From NCBI GenBank assembly GCA_020073605.1, contig JAIQEW010000016.1:1-64000 (forward strand): DNA of 64,000 nucleotides, given 5' to 3'. Positions 38,267 to 48,110 of this stretch are shown here, piece after piece. Each line of letters begins with the position of its first letter. The stretch's first letter is position 1. This stretch comes from Terriglobia bacterium. GTDB taxonomy: Bacteria > Acidobacteriota > Terriglobia > Acidiferrales > UBA7541. The notes beneath the pieces were generated by a model. The model had not been told where the DNA came from. It was given only the letters and a program-made list of their open reading frames with translations, and ran no database searches. The translations under genes and the position numbers were made by a program.

Positions 38267-39124
38267 TCAATATTTGTAGAAGCCCTGGCCGGACTTGCGG
38301 CCGAGGCGGCCTGCTGCGATGTGTTGCTTGAGCAGCGGGCAGGCGTCGTACTTCGGGTCGTGGAAGCCGCGGTGCAGCACCTCCATGATATCGACGCAGA
38401 CGTCGAGGCCGATGAGGTCGGCAAGCTCAAGCGGGCCCATCGGATGGTTCATGCCGAGCTTCATCACGGCGTCCACGGCTTCGGGCGTGGCGACGCCTTC
38501 CATCACCGCGTACGCGGCTTCGTTGATCATGGGCATCAGGACGCGATTCGAGACGAAGCCGGGCGCGTCGTTGACGCCGACCGGCTTCTTCCCCAGCTTT
38601 TCGCAGAGCGACATCGTGGCCTGAAACGTGGCGTCGCTCGTCGCGCGGCCGCGGACGACTTCGACCAGCGCCATCATCGGCACGGGATTGAAAAAGTGCA
38701 TGCCGATGAAATTCGAAGGGCGACTCGTCTGCGCGGCGAGCTGCGAGATGGAAATCGAAGACGTGTTGGTGGCAAGAATCACGCCGGGGCGGAGAATGGC
38801 GTCCGCTTCCTGCAGGACGCGGGTCTTCAGATCGAGCTGCTCGGGGACGGCTTCGACGGCGAAATCCGCGGCGGCGAGAGAGGCCATGTCGATGGCCGGC
38901 TGAATTCGGGCGAGCGTGGCGTCCTTTTCCGCGGCGGTGATCTTTTCCTTTTTCACTTCGCGGTCGAGATTCTTGGCGATCGTTTCGAGTCCGCGATCGA
39001 GGAAGCGCTTTTCGACGTCGCGCAAGATCACGCTGTAGCCCGCGCGCGCGAAGACGTGCGCGATGCCGTTGCCCATCGTGCCCGCGCCGAGGACGGCGAC
39101 GGTTTTGATCGAATCGGTTGACAT
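38267..39124 (-). CDS. 3-hydroxybutyryl-CoA dehydrogenase
   Basis: 285 aa from the ATG at 39124 (MSTDSIKTVAVLGAGTMGNG). Rossmann motif GAGTMGNG, the catalytic His region MHFFNPVPMMALVEVV and the C-terminal PGFVSNRVLMPMINEAA and KLGMNHPMGPLELADLIGLD blocks match the FadB/Hbd C-family. Reversible NAD-dependent reduction of acetoacetyl-CoA. It probably works with the thiolase encoded upstream. The upstream frame (to 39451) is not coding. Confidence 0.94.
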   Translation of the reverse strand: MSTDSIKTVAVLGAGTMGNGIAHVFARAGYSVILRDVEKRFLDRGLETIAKNLDREVKKEKITAAEKDATLARIQPAIDMASLAAADFAVEAVPEQLDLKTRVLQEADAILRPGVILATNTSSISISQLAAQTSRPSNFIGMHFFNPVPMMALVEVVRGRATSDATFQATMSLCEKLGKKPVGVNDAPGFVSNRVLMPMINEAAYAVMEGVATPEAVDAVMKLGMNHPMGPLELADLIGLDVCVDIMEVLHRGFHDPKYDACPLLKQHIAAGRLGRKSGQGFYKY

Positions 39125-39160
39125 GATGGCGAAGATGATAGCGGAACCGCGGGCGATGTT

Positions 39161-39189
39161 GTAGGGGCGGGTTTGAAACCCGCCCCTAC
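39161..39189. repeat. Perfect palindrome of the GTAGGGGCG family
   Basis: GTAGGGGCGGGTTT-G-AAACCCGCCCCTAC, a 14-bp stem with one-base loop, 37 nt upstream of the hbd start and downstream of the DUF2007-like gene. Degenerate relatives are at 58580-58607 and 58624-58652, and shorter ones at 14274 and 43324. Confidence 0.7.
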
Positions 39190-39231
39190 GCAGAGCGTCG
39201 CGGCAGTCGCGCGAAAGCGGAGCGAACCGCG

Positions 39232-39543
39232 CTACTGGATCGATTCGCCGCCGGGGACTTCGAGGGCTTCGCGGACGATTTCCTCCGCGCGGGAGGCGTC
39301 TTCCTGGCGGACAAAGATACCGTAACGCGGCTTGGAAATTGTCCCGACCCGCATCAAATGATCGTAGCCGGGGATCTGGTAGCTCGGGATTTCGGCGTCC
39401 TTCAAGGCCGCGAGCACGCGGCTGAATGCAACGGGATCGTCGCCGCGCCATGCGAGGCGCGGTCCGGTCGTGCCCGAAGAGGATTTTGAGGAAGCCACGA
39501 AGATCAATCCTTTAAGGTCGCTCGAGCGCGAATAGCTGCGCAT
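39232..39543 (-). CDS. Small DUF2007-like protein, second of a pair
   Basis: 103 aa from the ATG at 39543; a TTG two codons earlier would add two residues. The C-terminal 70 residues (RLAWRGDDPVAFSRVLAALK ... YGIFVRQEDASRAEEIV) match the neighbouring protein at 39606 and the DUF2007 fold, found in predicted signal-transducing or metal-binding small proteins. The N-terminus (MRSYSRSSDLKGLIFVASSK) has no zinc ribbon. It lies between the paralogue and hbd. Confidence 0.6.
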   Translation of the reverse strand: MRSYSRSSDLKGLIFVASSKSSSGTTGPRLAWRGDDPVAFSRVLAALKDAEIPSYQIPGYDHLMRVGTISKPRYGIFVRQEDASRAEEIVREALEVPGGESIQ

Positions 39544-39560
39544 TGCCAAGCATTGTCGCC

Positions 39561-39580
39561 GGGCGCAGCATGCTGCGCCC
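39561..39580. repeat. 20-nt perfect palindrome
   Basis: GGGCGCAGCATGCTGCGCCC, flanked by CCCCTATA-like sequence. It lies between the two DUF2007-like genes and is probably related to the GTAGGGGCG family. Confidence 0.6.
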
Positions 39581-39605
39581 CTATAAACAACCGCCAGAGC
39601 GCTCG

Positions 39606-39941
39606 CTATTCCGGAGGAACGCCCGTCTGGCGAATCGCTTCTGCGGCGCCGGTGGCGTCTTTGGCGTGGACAACAATTGCATAGCGCCTATAGCGCCTCC
39701 CGGGCTCCCACGTCATGTGATAGTGCTCGTCAGCTTCGTAAGTTTCGATGCCCGCCTCGGCCAGGGCGGCTTGCACACGGCTGAAACTCGCAGGGTCGGC
39801 TCCGAGCCACGCAAGCACCGCGCCTTCCGGTCGAGTCGATGCCGTCGGGAGATTCTGGAGAGCGGGAACCAGCAGCGCGTTGCAATCCGAGCAACGCATG
39901 AGCCCTTCTCGAAATTCTCTCCGGCAAACGGGACAAAACAT
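39606..39941 (-). CDS. Small DUF2007-like protein with zinc ribbon
   Basis: 111 aa from the ATG at 39941. An N-terminal zinc ribbon (MFCPVCRREFREGLMRCSDC) with two CxxC pairs is followed by a DUF2007-type domain (VLAWLGADPASFSRVQAALA ... YAIVVHAKDATGAAEAIRQT). The domain is shared with the 39232 protein, so the two arose by duplication. It starts about 10 nt past the thiolase stop, which implies co-transcription. Confidence 0.65.
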   Translation of the reverse strand: MFCPVCRREFREGLMRCSDCNALLVPALQNLPTASTRPEGAVLAWLGADPASFSRVQAALAEAGIETYEADEHYHMTWEPGRRYRRYAIVVHAKDATGAAEAIRQTGVPPE

Positions 39942-39951
39942 GGCGCTCAGG

Positions 39952-41139
<1,188 letters not shown>

Positions 41140-41337
41140 GATGGCTTCCCCCTCGGGTTTTTCGGGATTAGAAGGCCAAGTATAGGCGCGGCAGAAGGAA
41201 GGGTCAATTTGACGACTGGATAGCGGATAGGGACTGTGAATGGCGAAGCGGATGCGTTGCGGCAGAAACCAGGGCCGGAATATGACCGTGTCCCCGATGC
41301 GGCAAACAAACGGGCACAACCGCGGATTACGCGAGCA

Positions 41338-42483
41338 TTATGCTAATTTCGAGGTCAGCTTGATCCCGCAGATCTTCCGGGCTTCATTCGGATCCGTCAC
41401 AACCCGACGGCCCAGGATGTTCGCAATTTCAACGATCCACTTCACGCTTTCGGAAGCTTTCGGGATCAGCTCATCGCGATGAGGCCAGCGCCAATACGCA
41501 TCCTCGATTCCACACTGAACCGAGTCCACCCCCATCATGATTCCCATGACGGCAATCGGGAGCCAGTTCCGGCCACCGGTGCGCCAACCATAGATGCTGT
41601 CGGGGAAAGTCTTCTTCACAATGTCCAAGTTCGCAATCGCATTCAGATAGGACCCTGGATCCTGATGGATGGCAGTCGCATCGTGCTTTCCGAGATTCAC
41701 AATGATGTTCCACGGCTTCGAGCTGATCACTCCATCGTCGAAGAACTCCTTGAAATGCGTTTGGGCCGAAGTGTCATAGAACTCGATCAACGGCTTGACG
41801 TCGTTGGCTTCAAGGAACTTCAGCCCCTTCTCTACCTCAGCCTTGCCGGAGGATTGGAAAGGAAGCACAACCGATCCCTGGCAATATTTGTTGCCCTGGC
41901 CCCATTCCAGCAGGTCTTTGGTCTCAGTGATATAGTCGAGTACGCCGTTCCCCTTCGGGTACCAAGTGTGGGAGAAAGTGACACAATCACCCACTTTGTC
42001 AAAGGTGCGATCCAAAACTTCCTTGAGCAACGCGCCGCTGATCATGGCGTTGCCGGTGTTGGGATCTCTCGGATGGACATGAATCGCCACTGCACCCGCC
42101 TTGACCGAATCTGCAAGTTCCTGGGCCTGCGCTTCAATCGAGATAGGCACGGCGGGATAGCGCTTCCCTGCGACCTGCCAACCGGGGCACGAACACAGGA
42201 CGACGAGAGGCCTGTCCATCGTTGGGATCCTGGGCGCCTTGTCCACCGGAAATAACGATTGTGCCTGTTCCGGCGTTACCGGAAGCGGGGGCAGGGTCCC
42301 CTTGAGCTTCGGCTGATAGTAATTCTGCGTTTGCACCCCCGTCTGGCTCTGTCCATAGCCAAGCCGTGCACCGGCACCGAGAATAGCCATGGAAGCAAGG
42401 GTAAAATCCCTGCGAGATATTTGCCCGAATCCTTCTTCTTTGCTGTTTTCTTGTTGAGCTTTCTTGCTTTCCTCTTCTGACAT
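41338..42483 (-). CDS. Tat-targeted BKACE-like protein (beta-keto acid cleavage family)
   Basis: 381 aa from the ATG at 42483 (GAGGGGGGAGTGAA upstream). An N-terminal twin-arginine signal (ISRRDFTLASMAILGAGA) precedes the DUF849/BKACE TIM barrel, with the metal motif AGAVAIHVHPRDPNTG and a C-terminal WRTGGRNWLPIAVMGIMMGV. Known BKACE members are cytosolic zinc enzymes that transfer acetyl groups from beta-keto acids to CoA, so an exported form is unusual. It is more AT-rich than the neighbouring thiolase genes. Substrate unknown. Confidence 0.8.
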   Translation of the reverse strand: MSEEESKKAQQENSKEEGFGQISRRDFTLASMAILGAGARLGYGQSQTGVQTQNYYQPKLKGTLPPLPVTPEQAQSLFPVDKAPRIPTMDRPLVVLCSCPGWQVAGKRYPAVPISIEAQAQELADSVKAGAVAIHVHPRDPNTGNAMISGALLKEVLDRTFDKVGDCVTFSHTWYPKGNGVLDYITETKDLLEWGQGNKYCQGSVVLPFQSSGKAEVEKGLKFLEANDVKPLIEFYDTSAQTHFKEFFDDGVISSKPWNIIVNLGKHDATAIHQDPGSYLNAIANLDIVKKTFPDSIYGWRTGGRNWLPIAVMGIMMGVDSVQCGIEDAYWRWPHRDELIPKASESVKWIVEIANILGRRVVTDPNEARKICGIKLTSKLA

Positions 42484-42779
42484 TTCACTCCCCCCTCTTG
42501 GTTTGCTGCCAGGAGAATATTGCATGCAGGCATTTGTGCTTTCTATAAGCCTGCACATCTTGTCTTACTGCGCGTTTCTTCTGAGTTCCTTAGAAGCTTT
42601 TGTTTGCGGAGTCTATGCCAAGATTGGGCTAGATGGTAGCAAGAAAAGCGTATTCGAAGCCTGAGCTGAGGCTCGGTTTCAGGCGGGGGCAGAACCTTCC
42701 CCTGGCGTAGAAATGCGAGTCGCGCCACTCGCCCTTCTGCATAGCTTCCTTGCGGAAGATATCGTGGGAGCCCCGCCCT
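42484..42779. other. Gap without a supported gene
   Basis: About 300 bp, AT-richer in part (42500-42660). At about 42768-42787 there is GAGCCCCGCCC-TTCA-GGCGGAGCC, a hairpin that overlaps the end of the next gene on the minus strand. Confidence 0.4.
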
Positions 42780-43208
42780 TCAGGCGGAGCCAGCCGTTCG
42801 ATGGAAGAAGGCCGTGATCGAACCCTCGTCGCCGAGATTCCGCGCATAGACCAACACCGCTCGCGCTTTCGATGCTGCCTGATCCAGGTCACCCAACGGA
42901 CCGAATGTGAGGGGCGCATTCGGCCGCCAAAAGAGATCCGGTGTACCCGCGCCGGGGCCACGCACCGTGATGGCTACAAATTCGCCAGCCGGAATCCGGT
43001 CACTGGAGGCCTCGGGGTCTACCACAACGTTCGCGACGTTCAGAGTCAGGGTGGAGACGTCTCCGCTGCGACGGAGCGCAAACGCTATCATTTCGCCAAG
43101 CAGGCGGATGAACACTTCGTCCTGCGTGTCAGCCTCCCATAAAACAGGGGGCCGCTCGATATGCATGAACTCATGAGCGCGGACGATTGCGTCGAGTTTC
43201 ACTGTCAT
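42780..43208 (-). CDS. Probable degenerate histidine-kinase ATPase-domain protein
   Basis: 142 aa from the ATG at 43208 (a TTG at 43220 is an alternative). The segment LTLNVANVVVDPEASSDRIP followed by AGEFVAITVRGPGAGT parallels the strand and N-terminal ATP-lid region of HATPase domains (e.g. LLIQTSNVEVDDAF...GPYVRLAITDTGIGMD in the kinase at 35894). The second half resembles the later VYGVVKQ...GKGSTF part (VLVYARNLGDEGSITAFFHR). The Asn-box and the G1/G2 ATP-binding motifs are missing, so it cannot bind ATP in the usual way. It stands alone, divergent from the helicase-nuclease gene. The assignment is from visible similarity only. Confidence 0.5.
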   Translation of the reverse strand: MTVKLDAIVRAHEFMHIERPPVLWEADTQDEVFIRLLGEMIAFALRRSGDVSTLTLNVANVVVDPEASSDRIPAGEFVAITVRGPGAGTPDLFWRPNAPLTFGPLGDLDQAASKARAVLVYARNLGDEGSITAFFHRTAGSA

Positions 43209-43323
43209 TCTCCGACGCAAATTCTACACCGCTCCGCACAAAGACTAACGCGCGGCATTGCTGTCGAATACATGCTGCGGGAAAGGCAGCGCATAGGTTA
43301 GGCGCTGCGCGCCGTCGTTTGCG

Positions 43324-43399
43324 GCGGGGATGAATCCCCGCCCTTCCACCCGGCCACGTCACTCAGGGCAAGCGCGGGCAGTCCGCCGCAGCGGACTGC
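43324..43399. repeat. Two hairpins in a divergent intergenic region
   Basis: GCGGGGAT-GA-ATCCCCGC (43324-43341) and GCAGTCCGC-CGCA-GCGGACTGC (43378-43399; the loop is 4 nt). They lie between divergent starts, so they are not simple terminators. The rest of 43209-43498 shows no gene. Confidence 0.55.
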
Positions 43400-43498
43400 G
43401 CCCCTACGAAACCTTCGGCGACGTTCGGCGAGCAGCGCCCTTCGCCTCACTTTCGCCCATGGAAAATCTGCTAGAATGGGTGGGCGGAAACCTTCCTC

Positions 43499-46400
43499 AT
43501 GAGTTCTAAATCCAAGACGGACGAATCCACCGGACTGGGCTTTCCCCTGAACGCGGAGCAGCGGGCGGCGGTGGAGCACGGCGAAGGGCCGCTGCTGGTG
43601 GTTGCGGGCGCGGGGACGGGGAAGACGCGCGTGATCACCGAGCGCATCCGCAGCCTGCTCGAATCCGATCCCGAACTCGCCGGCGAAAACATTCTCGGGT
43701 TGACGTTCACGAATAAGGCCGCGGGAGAGATGAAGAGCCGCGTGGTGAAGGCCGTGGGCGAGCGCGCCGAGGGCGTGTGGCTCAGCACGTTCCACAAATT
43801 CTGCCTGGAAAAGATTCTGCAAGGGACCAATGCCGACATCCAACCGCTCGACGAGATCGATCACCGGATTCTTCTGCGCCGCAACATTGCCGAACTGGGG
43901 CTGGTCCTTTTCCGGCGGCTGGCCGAGCCCGCGGAATTTCTGAAGGATTTTCAGCAGTTCTTCTCGCGCTGCCAGGACGAGCTGGTGACGCCGGACGATT
44001 ACCAGGCGTACGTCGAGGGGCGGCGGCGCGCGTACGAGGCGCGGAAGAAATCGCTCGAGCCGGATGCGCGCCAGATCGCGGAAGAGGAGCTGGCGCGGCA
44101 GGAAGAGCTGGCGCGCGTGTATCGCGTGAGCGAACGGCTGCTGCGCGAGCGAAACCTCTACACATTCGGCGCGCAGCTCTTACAGGCAGTGGAGCTGTTG
44201 CGCGCGGACGCGGCGCTGCTGGCGCGGATGCGCGAGCAATACCGCTACATCCTGGTGGACGAATTCCAGGACACGAACATCGCGCAGCTCGAATTGCTGT
44301 GGCTGCTGGCGGGCGACCGCCACAACATCCTTGCGGTCGGCGACGACGATCAGGCGATCTACCGCTTTCGCGGCGCGTCGTTCGGCAGCTTCACGATTTT
44401 CCTGGAGCGATTCTGCGCGGTGAAGGGCGGGCGGCCCGGCGCGGCGGCGAAGAAGCACCTCGTTTCGCTTTCACAGAATTACCGCTCGACGCGGCGCATC
44501 CTGCGCGTGGCAGGCGAAATGATTTCGCACAACGAAAAATCGCCACTGCTGCCGCCGAAGAATCTCGTCACAGAGAATGTGGAGGGCGAAAAGATCCGCG
44601 TGGTCGAGTTCGCCACGTTCGACGAGGAAGCGCACTGGGTCGCTTCGGAAATCGCGCGGCTGCATGAGGCGGGCGCGCCGTGGCGCAGCTTTGCCGTGCT
44701 TTATCGCAAGCACGCGCACCGCGCGCAGCTTCTGGACGCGCTGCGCCGCCGGGAGATTCCTTTCGTCATTCGGAAATTCTCGATTCTTTCTAGCACGCTC
44801 GTCCGCGACCTGCTCGCTTGGCTGCGGCTGATGGCCGTGCCGGCGGACAACGTGGCTTGCGCGCGCGTGCTGGGCGCGCCGTATTGGGGACTCGAGCCGC
44901 GCGACCTGGTGCGCCTGGCCGAACGCGCGGAGAAGAATCATCGCCGCCCACTATGGGACGAAGTCGAGACGGCGCACAAGGAGCCGCCGCTCAATCGAGA
45001 AGGAGTGCGGCTCGCGGAGCTGGTGGAGTTGATGCACCGCATGCGGCAGATCGCGAAGAACAAGACGGCGAGCGAGGTGCTCGACGAGCTGATCCGCAAT
45101 CTCGCGCTCGCGCCGCTGGCCGCGGAGGCCGATCGGCAGTATCTCGACCGGCTCGTCGAATTCGTGAAGGAGTGGGAGCGGAAGAACGAAGGCAAGCAGC
45201 TTCGCGACTTCATCGAGTACCTCGGCTACTTCAACGAACTCCAAGGCGACGTGCAGATCGAAGAAGAGCTTTCGGAAGACGCCGTGCAACTGATGACCGT
45301 GCATGCGGCCAAGGGTCTCGAGTTTCCGCACGTGTTCATCCTGCGTCTCAGCAAGAGCGACTTCCCTTCCGGCGCGCGGCGGCCGGAGTTCGAGTTTCCG
45401 CCCGAGCTGATGAAGGAAGAGCAGCCGAAGGCGGATTTTCACATTCAGGAGGAGCGGCGGCTCTTTTACGTCGCGCTGACGCGCGCGCAGCGGCGGCTGA
45501 CGCTTTCGACGATCGTCAACCGGCGGAAGAAGCCTTCGCCGTTCCTCGACGACTTCCTGATGAACGCGAAGATTCAGAAGCTGGACACGGCGCAATCCAC
45601 GCCGAAAGTCGAGGTGCCGCCGACGGAAGAGACGTCCGGGCCGGCGCCCGCTCCGGCGGACCCCACGATGCTTTTTCCTCCGGCGGGAGAAAACGCGCGG
45701 GCGTATTCGCGCGTGGCGCTGTGGGCGAAGGCGTTTCATCCGCCGCGGCCGGAGCCGCTGCAATTGAGCGCCTCGGCGATCGACTCATACGACCGCTGCC
45801 CGATGAAGTACATGTTCCAGCACGTCTGGGCGATTCGCGGCGGCCCGCACGCGCAGACGACGTTCGGCAACGTGATGCACAACACGATTCGCGAATTCGT
45901 CGCCGAGCTGCGCAAGCGGGGCCGCGTGCTGCTTGAGGAGGTGCTGGCGACCTACGACCGCGAATGGTCGTCGGCGGGATTTCCGGACGAATATCAGGAA
46001 CAGGAGTACCGCAAGGCCGGGCGCGAGCAACTGGAGGCGTTCTATCGCAGCACGACGGCCGCGCCGCCCGACGTCCTTTACCAGGAAAAGACATTCGAGC
46101 TTCCGCTCGAGCACAACGTGATCGTGACGGGCCGCATGGATCAGGTGAACAAGCTGGGCGAGCGCGAGGTCGAAATCGTGGATTACAAGACCGGGCGGGC
46201 GCGCGATGCGAAGAAAGCGGCGGAAGATTTGCAGCTCAGCATCTACGCGCTGGCGGCACGCGAGGTGCTCGATCTCGTTCCGGGGCGGCTCGTCTTCTAC
46301 AACCTGGTGAACAACGAGGCGGTGGCGACGACGCGCGATGCGAAGGCGCTCGCGGCAACGAAACAAAAGATTGCGGAGGTGGCGGACCAGATTCGCGCGG

Positions 46401-46519
46401 GCGACTTCTCCGCGAAGCCCGGCTTCGCGTGCGGCTACTGCGACTACAAGCCGCTGTGCCCCGCGCACGAGACACTGATTACGATTCAGACGAGCACGGT
46501 TACCCAAGCAAGCAAGTAA
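43499..46519 (+). CDS. UvrD/PcrA-type helicase fused to an iron-sulfur PD-(D/E)XK nuclease
   Basis: 1006 aa. Superfamily 1 helicase: Walker A GAGTGKT (37-43), NILGLTFTNKAAGEMKSR, VDEFQDTN, GDDDQAIYRFRGA, LTVHAAKGLEF-type motif (LMTVHAAKGLEFPHVFILRL) and motif VI RLFYVALTRAQRRL. After residue about 750 comes a RecB/AddB-type nuclease: LSASAIDSYDRCPMKYMFQH, GRMDQVNK, EIVDYKTGRA, and the cluster cysteines Cys-Pro (DRCP) with CGYCDYKPLC. The arrangement resembles AdnB of mycobacteria, or a single-chain DNA end-processing enzyme. No AddB/RecC or partner helicase is adjacent. Start is ATG at 43499. Confidence 0.9.
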   Translation: MSSKSKTDESTGLGFPLNAEQRAAVEHGEGPLLVVAGAGTGKTRVITERIRSLLESDPELAGENILGLTFTNKAAGEMKSRVVKAVGERAEGVWLSTFHKFCLEKILQGTNADIQPLDEIDHRILLRRNIAELGLVLFRRLAEPAEFLKDFQQFFSRCQDELVTPDDYQAYVEGRRRAYEARKKSLEPDARQIAEEELARQEELARVYRVSERLLRERNLYTFGAQLLQAVELLRADAALLARMREQYRYILVDEFQDTNIAQLELLWLLAGDRHNILAVGDDDQAIYRFRGASFGSFTIFLERFCAVKGGRPGAAAKKHLVSLSQNYRSTRRILRVAGEMISHNEKSPLLPPKNLVTENVEGEKIRVVEFATFDEEAHWVASEIARLHEAGAPWRSFAVLYRKHAHRAQLLDALRRREIPFVIRKFSILSSTLVRDLLAWLRLMAVPADNVACARVLGAPYWGLEPRDLVRLAERAEKNHRRPLWDEVETAHKEPPLNREGVRLAELVELMHRMRQIAKNKTASEVLDELIRNLALAPLAAEADRQYLDRLVEFVKEWERKNEGKQLRDFIEYLGYFNELQGDVQIEEELSEDAVQLMTVHAAKGLEFPHVFILRLSKSDFPSGARRPEFEFPPELMKEEQPKADFHIQEERRLFYVALTRAQRRLTLSTIVNRRKKPSPFLDDFLMNAKIQKLDTAQSTPKVEVPPTEETSGPAPAPADPTMLFPPAGENARAYSRVALWAKAFHPPRPEPLQLSASAIDSYDRCPMKYMFQHVWAIRGGPHAQTTFGNVMHNTIREFVAELRKRGRVLLEEVLATYDREWSSAGFPDEYQEQEYRKAGREQLEAFYRSTTAAPPDVLYQEKTFELPLEHNVIVTGRMDQVNKLGEREVEIVDYKTGRARDAKKAAEDLQLSIYALAAREVLDLVPGRLVFYNLVNNEAVATTRDAKALAATKQKIAEVADQIRAGDFSAKPGFACGYCDYKPLCPAHETLITIQTSTVTQASK

Positions 46520-46859
46520 GTCTCCACCGCACCCTTCGCAACATCACTCAGGGCGAGGAGTCGCAGAGAACGCAGAGAAAACAAGCACCGAGAAGGCGCG
46601 ACTCACACCGCACTGGAAAAACAAAAGCGGGGCATCCGTGAAGGATGCCCCGCTTCATTTCGCTCGAGGACTTCAAGCCGATCGAAGCCCAGAGTGGTTC
46701 CGCGCATGAACTACAGTGGAACTTTCTCCCGCGAGAGAGCGCTTCGGAATTTTCCGCGTGCGCCCGGCTCGCCTGGTTCATCTATAGATGGCGGGAGCGG
46801 TGGAAGTCAAGAAGAAAAACCCGCGCGCACATCTCCAACGGAAGACTTTTGCAATCGAA
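46520..46859. other. Gap between convergent genes
   Basis: Holds the hairpin at 46625-46655 and, at about 46553-46580, AGTCGCAGAGAACGCAGAGA-like sequence which is the inverse complement of the CTCTGTG repeat. No gene is supported. Confidence 0.45.
46625..46655. terminator. 13-bp perfect hairpin between convergent genes
   Basis: AAGCGGGGCATCC-GTGAA-GGATGCCCCGCTT, between the ends of the helicase-nuclease gene and the minus-strand VWFA gene. Followed by CATTTC, not a long T-run. Likely bidirectional terminator. Confidence 0.7.
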
Positions 46860-47972
46860 TCAGCGTCCGACGCTGATCGCGCTCTGATAGTAGCCGTCCC
46901 GGGCATTGACGGAGAGGTCCGGACGCTTCACACGGATCTCGATCGAGTGATAATCCACGGTCTTGTTGGCGCTTTGGGGAGAAAAAGTAAGCGTGTATTG
47001 ATTGCGCGCCTGTTCGGTGACGTTGGAATAGAGGCGCTCGAGGTCCGGCTGCTTCGAGGCGTAGTAGGTGTCGCCGCCGCTCTTTGCGGCGTACTTCTCG
47101 AGATCGGAAGCTCCACGCTGCACGAGCGACTTGCCGACGGGGAGCGGGCGCGTGACGGAAATGGAGTAGACTGACACGTCGGCGGAGAGAAGAGCGTGCA
47201 GAGTCTCATCGAACGTGTGCGTGTTGTGGTCCGTGTTGGTCCCGTCCGAAATCAAGAAGATGATCTTGCGGCGGTCTCGCCCGCGCGCCTTGAGCATGTC
47301 GCCCGCGGCATAAATCGCGTCGTGGAGGGCGGTCGTCTTCTTGTAGCGCTGCGTGCCGTGGACCTGCGGGCCGCTCCCCGGGAAGGGCTGGCCGGGGCCC
47401 TGCGCTCCTCTTGGCAAAGACGTGCCACTGCCTATCGGCCCAGCCGTCGTGGGATCGGCGGCTACTGTCGAGCTGTGCGATCCGAGTTCGAGACGCTTGA
47501 GCTGCGTGAAAAGCAGGTCGTTGTTGAAGGAGAAGTCCGTGACCGTGTTCGGATACTGGTCGTAAGTGACGACGGCGACTTCGTCGGCGGAGCCAAAGCC
47601 AGCGGAGATGGCGGTGAGGCTCTTCTGCACTTGAGCGGCGGCTCGTTCCGCAAGATCGTTGTCGATCAAAACGACGGCGGAAAGCGGATAGGCCTCGGAG
47701 GAAAAAGTCGCGATTTGCTGCTCGACTTCGTCGGAGAAAACGCGAAAATCGTCCTTTTGAAGACCGGCAACCAACTGCCCGCGGCCGTCTTTCACCGTCA
47801 CCGGAACGATCACCACCGGAGTGCGAACGATGATGCGGGGCGGCTGCTGCTGGGGCGCTGCGCCTTGCGGGGCAGCGGCAGCCGGCGGCGCAGGCTGCTG
47901 GGTCTGGGCTTGCGCTCGCGTGGAAACAGCCAGGAGCACGCACATCGCTAGCCGGGCAGTGGTTCGCGTCAT
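46860..47972 (-). CDS. Secreted VWFA-domain protein (acidobacterial type), copy 1
   Basis: 370 aa from the ATG at 47972. Signal peptide (MTRTTARLAMCVLLAVSTRA...AQ), Pro/Gln-rich linker, a domain with VPVTVKDGRGQLVAGLQKDD, then a VWFA fold (VVLIDNDLAERAAAQVQKSL ... IIFLISDGTNTDHNTH). The final part (NQYTLTFSPQSANKTVDYHS ... VNARDGYY) is the C-terminal module seen in these proteins. The metal site is incomplete: the usual DxSxS reads IDNDLA. Proteins like this are abundant in acidobacteria and have unknown ligands. The open frame extends farther upstream but not as protein. Confidence 0.85.
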   Translation of the reverse strand: MTRTTARLAMCVLLAVSTRAQAQTQQPAPPAAAAPQGAAPQQQPPRIIVRTPVVIVPVTVKDGRGQLVAGLQKDDFRVFSDEVEQQIATFSSEAYPLSAVVLIDNDLAERAAAQVQKSLTAISAGFGSADEVAVVTYDQYPNTVTDFSFNNDLLFTQLKRLELGSHSSTVAADPTTAGPIGSGTSLPRGAQGPGQPFPGSGPQVHGTQRYKKTTALHDAIYAAGDMLKARGRDRRKIIFLISDGTNTDHNTHTFDETLHALLSADVSVYSISVTRPLPVGKSLVQRGASDLEKYAAKSGGDTYYASKQPDLERLYSNVTEQARNQYTLTFSPQSANKTVDYHSIEIRVKRPDLSVNARDGYYQSAISVGR

Positions 47973-48110
47973 CAGAGCATCTCGTTTCTTGGCTGCGGCT
48001 AACGCCGCGGGCTTCGCCTTCCGCCTCGCGCCCGGGAATTGTTTCCGAACATCCGGTAGCGCGTCCGGTGCATCGTACCAGTCTGATTCATTCCCAGGGG
48101 GAATTATACA

